In this document: one piece after another, positions 29,408 to 35,249 of the stretch
Numbering within the stretch: the stretch's first letter is position 1
How the letters are laid out: every line of letters starts with the position of its first letter
Origin: JAHFIW01 sp035495855
Lineage (GTDB): Bacteria > Patescibacteriota > Patescibacteriia > SG8-24
Direction: 5' to 3'
Length of the DNA stretch: 35,249 bases
Assembly (NCBI GenBank): GCA_035495855.1
Contig: DATJFD010000049.1
Span: 1 to 35,249 of the forward strand
Notes under the pieces: model-generated
Told to the model about the DNA's origin: nothing
Database searches by the model: none
Seen by the model: only the letters and a program-made list of their open reading frames with translations
Position numbers and translations under genes: made by a program

Positions 29408-29437
29408 ATCTTGCGCCGCGCGGAAAGGAAAAGTCAA
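29408..29437 (-). promoter_or_regulatory. Candidate promoter of the malate synthase gene
   Basis: Minus strand TTGACT (29437-29432), 18-nt spacer, CAAGAT (29413-29408). It lies between the Cys-rich gene's terminator and the malate synthase gene and would give a leader of about 50 nt ending in a Shine-Dalgarno. Confidence 0.4.
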
Positions 29438-29451
29438 TCGTGCGGCGAAGT

Positions 29452-29474
29452 AAAAAGAACCCCTGCGGGGGCTC
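29452..29474 (-). terminator. Intrinsic terminator of the Cys-rich protein gene
   Basis: Minus strand: GAGCCCC, loop CGCA, GGGGTTC (one G-U), TTTTT, starting 5 nt after the stop. Confidence 0.88.
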
Positions 29475-29478
29475 TCGT

Positions 29479-29799
29479 TCATCCGGCCAGCGAGGCCCTG
29501 AAGTCCTCGAGGAGCGGGAACAGATCGGGCGAATCGGCGAGCGTCGCGCGGGTCATGTCCTCATAGGACGGGGCGTTCTTGTCGCCGATGTCCGCGATCA
29601 GGCGTGCATAGGCCCGGCGGTGTCCTGGATCCTCCTGCATCTCGACGTCGGGCGGCAGCGCGCCCTCTCCGTACGGTTCGCCGCACGGGACCGTGAACTG
29701 CTGGCAGCAGCCGTCGCACACGAGCGGGTGATGCCCGCAGGAACAGACCACCGGCGCGACCACGCGCATCTTGCCTTTGCCGCACTTGGGACAATCCAT
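29479..29799 (-). CDS. Cys-rich zinc-ribbon-like small protein
   Basis: 106 residues from the ATG at 29799, with AGGAGG 10 nt upstream. The N-terminal third has eight cysteines (3, 6, 19, 21, 28, 31, 32, 39) in CxxC, CxC and CxxCC arrangements, plus His23-His24, enough for two metal sites. The rest is acidic and helical. It lies between the isocitrate lyase and malate synthase genes but has its own terminator on each side. Possible roles are a metal-binding adaptor or regulator; no family is recognised. Confidence 0.75.
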   Translation of the reverse strand: MDCPKCGKGKMRVVAPVVCSCGHHPLVCDGCCQQFTVPCGEPYGEGALPPDVEMQEDPGHRRAYARLIADIGDKNAPSYEDMTRATLADSPDLFPLLEDFRASLAG

Positions 29800-29854
29800 C
29801 GTTGCTCTACCTCCTGGGAAAAAGAACCCGGCCATCATAACCGCCGGCGCCGGA

Positions 29855-29884
29855 AAAGAAAAAGGCATCCGCGAGCGGGATGCC
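29855..29884 (-). terminator. Intrinsic terminator of the isocitrate lyase gene
   Basis: Minus strand: GGCATCC, 7-nt loop, GGATGCC, TTTTTC, starting 6 nt after the stop. Confidence 0.92.
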
Positions 29885-29890
29885 TGTGCG

Positions 29891-31153
29891 TCACTCCTTG
29901 GGCGCGGATCCTTCGTGGAACTGCGCCTCTTCGGTCGAATCCTTCAGCGCGGCGGTGGACGACTCCCCCGCCGAGATGATCTGCTCGACCTCGTCGAAGT
30001 AGCCGGTGCCGACCTCGTGCTGGTGGCGCGTGGCCGTGTAGCCGTCGGCCTCGAGCGCGAACTCGCGCTGCTGGAGCGCGGAGTACGCGGTCATGCCGGT
30101 CCGGCCGAACTCGCGCGCGAGCTCGTACATGGACAGGTTCAACGCGTGGAACCCGGCGAGGGTCACGAACTGGAACCGGTAGCCCATGGCCGCGATGTCG
30201 CGCTGGAACCCGGCGATGGCGTCCTCGCTCAGCTTCTTCCGCCAGTTGAAGGACGGAGAGCAGTTGTAGGCGAGGGGCTTGCCGGGGAACCGCGCATGGA
30301 CCGCTTCCGCGAAGCGCTGGGCCTCCTTGAGGTCCGGCGTCGAGGTCTCGCACCAGAGCAGGTCCGCGTACGGCGCGTAGGCCAGGCCGCGCGCGATGGC
30401 GCAGTCGAGCCCGCCATTGATGCGGAAGAACCCTTCCGGGGTCCGCTCGCCGGTGCAGAACTCCTGATCGCGCGGATCGATGTCCGAGGTCAGGAGGTTG
30501 GCGCTGTTCGCGTCGGTGCGCGCGATGAGCACGGTCGAGACGTCGAGGACGTCCGCCGCGAGGCGCGCGCCGATGAGCGACTTGAGGAACTGTTTCGTGG
30601 GAAGCAGGACCTTGCCGCCGAGATGGCCGCACTTCTTCTCCGAGGACAGCTGGTCCTCGAAGTGCACGGCCGAGGCGCCGGCCTCGATCATCGCCTTCAT
30701 CAGCTCGAAGGCGTTGAGCTTGCCGCCGAAGCCCGCTTCCGCGTCGGCGACGATCGGCGCGTACCAGTCGATGCTGTCGACGCCGTCGGCGTGGTCGATC
30801 TGGTCCGCGCGCTGGAGCGCCCGGTTGATGCGCTGCACGAGCGCGGGGACGCTGTTGGCCGGATAGAGGCTCTGGTCGGGGTACGTCTGGCCCGCGAGGT
30901 TCGCGTCGGCCGCGACCTGCCAGCCGCTGCAGTAGATGGCCTTGAGACCGGAGCGGACCGCTTGCACGGCCTGGTTGCCGGTGAGGCAGCCGAGGGCCGC
31001 GACGAACGGCTCGTCCCGGAGCTGCCGCCAGAAGCGGCGGGCGCCGCGGTCGGCGAGCGTATGTTCGATCCGCAGCGTGCCGCGGAGCTTCTCCACCTGC
31101 TGTTGCGAGTAGGGCCTGATGACGCCGTCCCACCTCTTTCCGTCGTTGTCCAT
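29891..31153 (-). CDS. aceA: Isocitrate lyase
   Basis: 420 residues, close to E. coli AceA (434). It cleaves isocitrate to succinate and glyoxylate. The catalytic Cys175 lies in KKCGH (173-177). Other family features are YCSGWQVAADAN, DWYAPIVADAEAGFGG, VHFEDQLSSEKKCGH, ARTDAN and YNCSPSFNW. No residue loss was noted, so the enzyme should be active. Shine-Dalgarno AAGGAG is 9 nt before the ATG at 31153. It is divergent from the esterase gene; I see no convincing promoter for it in the 31154-31319 gap, which is GC-rich with no array. With malate synthase nearby it would complete the glyoxylate bypass. Confidence 0.95.
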   Translation of the reverse strand: MDNDGKRWDGVIRPYSQQQVEKLRGTLRIEHTLADRGARRFWRQLRDEPFVAALGCLTGNQAVQAVRSGLKAIYCSGWQVAADANLAGQTYPDQSLYPANSVPALVQRINRALQRADQIDHADGVDSIDWYAPIVADAEAGFGGKLNAFELMKAMIEAGASAVHFEDQLSSEKKCGHLGGKVLLPTKQFLKSLIGARLAADVLDVSTVLIARTDANSANLLTSDIDPRDQEFCTGERTPEGFFRINGGLDCAIARGLAYAPYADLLWCETSTPDLKEAQRFAEAVHARFPGKPLAYNCSPSFNWRKKLSEDAIAGFQRDIAAMGYRFQFVTLAGFHALNLSMYELAREFGRTGMTAYSALQQREFALEADGYTATRHQHEVGTGYFDEVEQIISAGESSTAALKDSTEEAQFHEGSAPKE

Positions 31154-31319
31154 GACTCGTTTCTCCTTGGAAAGGATTCCTTGGGTGTTGAGGATCCGAT
31201 GTTCCGTGTGAAAGGTGCAGCCGAAGTCGAAGTCACCCGTTGGGTTCGGCGCGCGCGGGCCCGAGGGCACGCGAGCAAAGCGGAGCGTAACGGAAAGACG
31301 TCATCCCGGCAAGACCGCG

Positions 31320-31345
31320 ACCGTTGGGCCGAACGGTGATATAAT
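31320..31345 (+). promoter_or_regulatory. Leaderless promoter with operator-like palindrome
   Basis: A perfect -10 TATAAT (31340-31345) ends 6 nt before the ATG at 31352, so the start falls on that A. Directly upstream, ACCGTT (31320-31325) and AACGGT (31332-31337) form an exact inverted repeat around a GGCC centre. It occupies the -15 to -32 zone in place of a -35 box, a classical repressor or activator position. Confidence 0.6.
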
Positions 31346-31351
31346 ATGTAC

Positions 31352-32299
31352 ATGAAGATCCTGCTCGTCGGCGTCCTGATGGCCCTCGTCGGCCTCATCA
31401 TCGCCCTGATCATCGGCAACATGGTGATCCTCGTGCTGCTCCATGACCTCCCCTGGCTGCGCCTTTTCCGGCAGCAGCACGACGTGGAGATGTTCAAGAA
31501 CCTGTCGTACGTACCGGGCAGCGTCCACCCCAAGCACCGCCTCGACCTGTACCGGCCGAAGGGCAAGAAGGGCTATCCGGTCGTGGTGTTCTTCCACGGC
31601 GGCTACTGGACCACCGGCGACAAGGACTATTACCAGGCCTTCACCGGCCTCTACGCCAACGTCGGCGTGGCGCTCGCGCGCAACGGCATCGGCGTCGCCA
31701 TCGCAAACTACCGGCTCGCGCCCGCGGTCGCGTTCGAGAGCATCATCGGCGACGCGGCCGCCGCCGTCGCCTGGACGCAGAAGCACGTCGCCGATTTCGA
31801 CGGGGACCCGGCGAGCATGTTCGTCATGGGCCACTCCGCCGGCGGGCACATCGCCGCGCTGCTCGCCGCCGAGCCCAACCTCCTCAAGGATGCGGGCGTG
31901 CCCCTCGATCACATGAAGGGCTTCATCGCGCTGTCGGCCATCTACGACCTCGCGGACATGGCTTCCGCGAACGACGCGTCGTTCAACGCGACCGTCACGA
32001 AGCCGGTGTTCGGCTCGGCGCCGGACGCGCTCACCAAGTGGTCGCCCATCGCGCATTTCCGGCTCGGCACGCCTCCCCTCCTGATGCTCACGGGTGAAAA
32101 GGACTTCGCGTACCTGCTGCCGCAGGCCGAACGCGCCCAGCGGACGCTCGAAGAGCTGCACGCGCAGCCGGTCGCTTTCCGCATCCCCGGCTACTCGCAC
32201 ATGGACATGGTGATGAAGTTCGGACGCGACAAGGACGAGACGCTCCGGCGGGTTCTCGATTTCACGAGCGGCGGCGGGAGCGGCGTGTCGCGGCGCTGA
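31352..32299 (+). CDS. Membrane-anchored alpha/beta hydrolase (esterase)
   Basis: 315 residues. An N-terminal membrane segment (about 4-30) precedes the hydrolase domain. Oxyanion motif HGGYW (82-86), nucleophile Ser162 in GHSAGGH, Asp251 in TGEKDF and His283 in GYSHMD give a full triad of the hormone-sensitive-lipase/carboxylesterase-like (BD-FAE, kynurenine formamidase-like) type. Probable short-chain esterase or lipase at the membrane. The start at 31352 follows from the promoter; an ATG 6 nt upstream overlaps the end of the -10 region. The next gene begins 1 nt after its stop. Confidence 0.85.
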   Translation: MKILLVGVLMALVGLIIALIIGNMVILVLLHDLPWLRLFRQQHDVEMFKNLSYVPGSVHPKHRLDLYRPKGKKGYPVVVFFHGGYWTTGDKDYYQAFTGLYANVGVALARNGIGVAIANYRLAPAVAFESIIGDAAAAVAWTQKHVADFDGDPASMFVMGHSAGGHIAALLAAEPNLLKDAGVPLDHMKGFIALSAIYDLADMASANDASFNATVTKPVFGSAPDALTKWSPIAHFRLGTPPLLMLTGEKDFAYLLPQAERAQRTLEELHAQPVAFRIPGYSHMDMVMKFGRDKDETLRRVLDFTSGGGSGVSRR

Positions 32300-32300
32300 T

Positions 32301-33002
32301 ATGGCGATGGTGAACGCCCGGGGCGGCAAGCAGGCCGGAGCATGCGTCGGGATCGTCTTCCTGTTCTTCGGCCTGGCCATGCTCGTCGGCGGCGGCTATT
32401 GGGCCGTCCGCACGCAGCGGTTCATCGGCTCGGCGGAGAAGGCGCAGGGCCGCGTCATCGCGCTCGTGCCGCACAGCGGCAGCAAAGGCGGCACCACTTA
32501 CGCCCCGACCGTGCAGTACACGACCAAGGACGGCCAGGCGACGACGTTCACGTCATCGACGAGCAGCAGCCCGCCCGCGCATCGCGAAGGCGACATCGTC
32601 ACGGTGCTGTACGACCCCGCGAAACCGGACAAGGCGGAGATCAATGCCTTCACCGACCTCTGGCTCGGGCCGCTCATCGTCGGCATCATGGGCGCGATCT
32701 TCACGCTCATCGCGATCGCCACGATCCTGCAAGGCGCCCGCGCCTTCGCGCAGCGGCGCAGGTTGCGCGAGAACGGCCTGCGCATCGCGGCCGCGGTCGA
32801 AGGGGTCGAGGCAATGCCCGGCGGCGGCTACACGCTTGTGGCCAAGGCCACCGACCCGCGCGGCGTGCCCAGGATGTTCCGGAGCGACCCCGTCACGGCC
32901 GATCCCGGGCCGAAGATGCTCGGGCGTTCCTCGGTCGAGGTCATCGTCGACCCCGACGACTACGGCAATTACGAGGTCGACCTCGCGTTCCTCAGGCAAT
33001 GA
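32301..33002 (+). CDS. DUF3592-like membrane protein
   Basis: 233 residues. Two membrane segments (about 14-34 and 118-143) bracket an extracytoplasmic beta domain with AQGRVIALVPHS, YAPTVQYTTKDGQATTF and GDIVTVLYDPAKPDKAEI, the pattern of DUF3592 proteins. A second beta domain follows the last membrane segment. Function unknown in the family. It is coupled to the esterase gene (TGATATG). Confidence 0.78.
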   Translation: MAMVNARGGKQAGACVGIVFLFFGLAMLVGGGYWAVRTQRFIGSAEKAQGRVIALVPHSGSKGGTTYAPTVQYTTKDGQATTFTSSTSSSPPAHREGDIVTVLYDPAKPDKAEINAFTDLWLGPLIVGIMGAIFTLIAIATILQGARAFAQRRRLRENGLRIAAAVEGVEAMPGGGYTLVAKATDPRGVPRMFRSDPVTADPGPKMLGRSSVEVIVDPDDYGNYEVDLAFLRQ

Positions 33003-33022
33003 CGGCCGGGCTCCCCCGGCCG

Positions 33023-33050
33023 TTGACATTTCCGGGCCCGGGCGTACCCT
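33023..33050 (+). promoter_or_regulatory. Promoter with GC palindrome in the spacer
   Basis: TTGACA (33023-33028), 16-nt spacer, TACCCT (33045-33050). The spacer contains CCGGGCCCGG, a perfect palindrome that could be an operator. The leader is about 85 nt and ends in GAGGAGG. A CGGCCGGG/CCCCGGCCG hairpin just upstream has no good U-tract. Confidence 0.45.
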
Positions 33051-33142
33051 AGCCGCTGTTCCTTCGCACTTCTCTCGCGAGGAAAGACCCCGCGGTCCGC
33101 CGCCAATGCGCGGCACATCGGCGCTGAGCCGAGGAGGTACAC

Positions 33143-33865
33143 ATGCTGCTGACCCTGTTCGCCGTAGGCACGTTCTGGTTCTGGGCGCTGCTCGCCATCC
33201 ACTTCTGCGTCCTGCTCGCGCTCATCGAGTACGAGAAGGTCGGGTGGGCGACGTTCTCGCTCATCGCCACGTTCGCGGTCCTGCACTTCTTCGGGGACTT
33301 CAACGTGGTGTCCGCGGCGATCCATAACCCGATCACCGCGCTCATCGTCGCCGCCGGCTACTTCGCCGCGGGGACCGCCTGGTCGGTGATCAAGTGGTGG
33401 TTCTACGTCCGCAACTGCCGCGAGGACTACGACAAGAAGAAGGCCGCCTTCCTCGAGCGCAACGGCGTCGAGGGCGCCGCGATCCCCGACGCGCTCAAGG
33501 GCAAGTGGAAGGAAGAGCTCGAGGGCGACTATCGCTACGGCGGCCGCGGCAGCCGGCGTGCCTCCTTCGCGGGCGGCATCATCCCCAAGGCCGGCGACCA
33601 CAAGGGCCGCATCATGACCTGGATGTGCTACTGGCCTTGGAGCATGGTCTGGACCCTCATCAACGATCCGGTCAAGCGGCTGTTCAAGCAGATCTACCTG
33701 CAGATCCAGGGACTGCTCCAGAGCATCTCGAACCGCGCCTTCCGCGGCGTCGAGGACGACCTGGCCATGCCGCCCGCTCCCCCGCCTCCGGCCGCGCCGG
33801 ACCCGGCGGACACGACGGTCGCCCGGCCCCGAGGCGTCAGCCGCGGCGGCGCCGCAGCGGACTGA
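33143..33865 (+). CDS. Polytopic membrane protein, unknown
   Basis: 240 residues. Three hydrophobic segments fall in the first 85 residues (about 3-27, 34-52, 63-84). A charged cytosolic stretch (NCREDYDKKKAAFLERNG) follows, with a further amphipathic or hydrophobic segment near MTWMCYWPWSMVWTLI (about 154-169), and a Pro-rich tail. Shine-Dalgarno GAGGAGG is 6-7 nt before the ATG. I recognise no family; short similar proteins occur in phage and CPR genomes, but I cannot verify a match. It has its own promoter and terminator. Confidence 0.72.
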   Translation: MLLTLFAVGTFWFWALLAIHFCVLLALIEYEKVGWATFSLIATFAVLHFFGDFNVVSAAIHNPITALIVAAGYFAAGTAWSVIKWWFYVRNCREDYDKKKAAFLERNGVEGAAIPDALKGKWKEELEGDYRYGGRGSRRASFAGGIIPKAGDHKGRIMTWMCYWPWSMVWTLINDPVKRLFKQIYLQIQGLLQSISNRAFRGVEDDLAMPPAPPPPAAPDPADTTVARPRGVSRGGAAAD

Positions 33866-33886
33866 AAACACTACAATCCATCGCAC

Positions 33887-33914
33887 GAGCCCGTCCTGTG
33901 ACGGGCTCTTTTTT
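33887..33914 (+). terminator. Intrinsic terminator of the membrane protein gene
   Basis: GAGCCCGTC, loop CTGT, GACGGGCTC, TTTTTT. Confidence 0.95.
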
Positions 33915-33921
33915 AGGAAAG

Positions 33922-33946
33922 AAAAAGCCCCGCATTGCTGCGGGGC
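33922..33946 (-). terminator. Intrinsic terminator of the flotillin gene
   Basis: Minus strand: GCCCCGCA, loop GCAA, TGCGGGGC, TTTTTC. Back to back with the preceding plus-strand terminator. Confidence 0.93.
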
Positions 33947-33967
33947 GGGGCGAAATGAGCGGTGGAA

Positions 33968-35249
33968 CTACTTCTTGTCGGGCGTCGCGCCGTTGCCGGC
34001 GGGCGCGGGCTTGGGCGTCGAGAGCGCGGCGGTGGCCGCGTTCACGAGGTCCTCGGGCTTGGCGCCGATGCGGCGGGCAGCGGAGCTCACGAGCTGCGCG
34101 AGCTGCTGGCCGGCCGCGCCGACGCTGGCGAGCGTCACGTCGTCCGCGGCCTCGAAGAAGCCGTTGACGGCGCGGGCCACGCCCATGCCGGAGAGGAACC
34201 GGTCGTTGAGGCGCGCCACGTCCTCGGGGGTGCCGACGACGGTGGCTTCGATCTTGCCGCCGAAGGTGGCCGCGGCGCGGGCGCCCTCGATGCGGATCTC
34301 CGCCTCCTTGGTGATGCGCAGCTTCTCGATCTCGAACTGCTGCGCGGCGGCGCCGTGCTGCGAGCGAGCCTCGAGCTCCTGCTGGAGCACTTCGACGCGC
34401 TTCGCCTCGACGCTGACCTGCTCCTTGGCGACCTCGACGGGCACCATCTGGAGCGCCTTGTCGCCTTCGGCGTGCAGCTTCTTGGCGGAAGCCTCGGCCT
34501 GGGCCTTCTTGGTGACGGCCTCGGCTTCGGCGTCGGCGGCGGCCTTCTGGCCTTCGGCCTTGGCTTTCATGCCGTAGGCCTCGCCGTCCGCGGCGCGCTG
34601 CGCCTCGACGTACTTGCGCTCGGCCTCGGCCTGGGCGCCGACGACCAGCGTGGTCTTGGCGCGCTCGGCCTCGGCCTGCACCTGGACGGTCTTGACCGCC
34701 TGGCGCTCCTTCTCGCGGTCGGCTTCCGCCTTGGCGAGCTCGGCTTCCTTGCCGGCGCGCAGCGCTTCGGCCTCGGCGATGGCGGCCTGCTTGGACCGCT
34801 CGGCGACCTCGACCTTCTGCTGCGCCTCGACGATCGCCTGCTGCTTGGTGCGATCGGCGACCTCGACGGCCTGCTGCTGCTGGCGCTGGGCGACTTCGAT
34901 CGCCTGCGACTTCTGGACGGTGGCGATCTCGACCGCGCGGGTGGCCTCGATCTCCTTCTCCTGGGCCTCGCGGGTCTTGGCCGCCCTGATCACGGCGATC
35001 TGGGCCGCCTGGTCCGCCTCGGCCTCGGCTTGCTGGCGCTCGAGCGCGAGCATCGCCTGCTTGGTCTCGACGTCCTTCTTCTTGCGGGCCTGCTCGCCGG
35101 CGCGCTCGAGCTCGTTGCGGGCGGTGGCCTGCTCCTGCGTGATGGCCGCGATGGTGCGCTTCCCCTGGGCGTCGAACACGTTGTCGTCGCGGAGGTTCTG
35201 CAGCGCCGTCTGGTCCAGCTTGGAGATGGTCGCGACCTCGAGCGTCAGG
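33968..35249 (-). CDS. Flotillin family protein, C-terminal part
   Basis: The frame is open to the right edge, so the N-terminus (membrane anchor and most of the SPFH domain) is outside; 426 codons are visible. The first visible residues (VATISKLDQTALQNLRDDNVFDAQGKRTI) match the end of the SPFH domain. About 280 residues of Ala/Glu/Gln/Lys-rich coiled coil with EAE/AE repeats follow, then a C-terminal oligomerisation-like domain (GTPEDVARLNDRFLSGMGV) and a Pro/Ala tail. Flotillins form membrane scaffolds at ordered microdomains. A GTG near 35179 could be read as a start, but continuity of the family sequence upstream of it argues against that. Confidence 0.88.
   Translation of the reverse strand, partial: LTLEVATISKLDQTALQNLRDDNVFDAQGKRTIAAITQEQATARNELERAGEQARKKKDVETKQAMLALERQQAEAEADQAAQIAVIRAAKTREAQEKEIEATRAVEIATVQKSQAIEVAQRQQQQAVEVADRTKQQAIVEAQQKVEVAERSKQAAIAEAEALRAGKEAELAKAEADREKERQAVKTVQVQAEAERAKTTLVVGAQAEAERKYVEAQRAADGEAYGMKAKAEGQKAAADAEAEAVTKKAQAEASAKKLHAEGDKALQMVPVEVAKEQVSVEAKRVEVLQQELEARSQHGAAAQQFEIEKLRITKEAEIRIEGARAAATFGGKIEATVVGTPEDVARLNDRFLSGMGVARAVNGFFEAADDVTLASVGAAGQQLAQLVSSAARRIGAKPEDLVNAATAALSTPKPAPAGNGATPDKK

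Noticed and set aside
29380..29420. tRNA-like GGTTCGACC motif near 29390
   Set aside because: No acceptor stem, D arm or anticodon arm can be folded around it.

Overview
The window is 35 kb of GC-rich bacterial chromosome (roughly 60-65% G+C by eye) using the standard bacterial code: TGA, TAG and TAA all act as stops. I see no transposase, integrase, phage, CRISPR, rRNA or tRNA gene. Several traits suggest a Patescibacteria/CPR-like or similarly under-sampled lineage: a membrane-anchored C39-like peptidase with a Pro/Ala linker, a large secreted Gly-rich protein, many short transcription units with their own terminators, and many apparently leaderless promoters. This placement is inference. 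The isocitrate lyase and malate synthase genes would be unusual for that group.

Layout. 1-1412 (-): large secreted Gly-rich protein, cut by the window edge. 1607-3136 (-): ferredoxin reductase-like flavoprotein and a three-cysteine ferredoxin. 3262-4089 (+): C39-like peptidase. 4174-7411 (-): tight operon of a KaiC-like double RecA ATPase, a KaiB-like thioredoxin-fold protein without CxxC, and a soluble PAS-PAS histidine kinase. 7504-10244 (+), divergent: a membrane histidine kinase and a CNNM/CBS protein. 10323-14885: DipZ-type thioredoxin, NlpC/P60 peptidase, two tandem paralogous glycosidase-like membrane proteins and a trypsin-like protease. 14950-18353: small secreted protein, methyltransferase, two membrane proteins and an SDR. 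18567-20113 (+): NUDIX hydrolase and HAD phosphatase. 20303-27674 (+): P3A-type ATPase, GlcD-like FAD oxidase, rifampicin-phosphotransferase-like enzyme and a small unknown. 27787-31153 (-): malate synthase, Cys-rich protein, isocitrate lyase. 31352-33865 (+): esterase and two membrane proteins. 33968 to the end (-): C-terminal part of a flotillin.

Two themes stand out. First, several intergenic gaps consist almost wholly of tandem heptanucleotides. The word differs at each locus, and usually two inverted arms flank a short cap or an intrinsic terminator. Two gaps share the exact plan 4x7 + 15 + 4x7 nt with unrelated words, filling the space from the upstream stop codon to the downstream ATG. 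Second, the KaiC-like/KaiB-like/kinase operon resembles a clock-type signalling module, but its KaiC has a degenerate second ATPase domain and lacks the phosphorylation pair.

Many promoters place a -10 box 6-8 nt before an ATG that has no Shine-Dalgarno, so leaderless transcription looks common. The metabolic genes could act together in C2 use (glycolate to glyoxylate to malate, plus isocitrate lyase), but they sit in separate transcription units.
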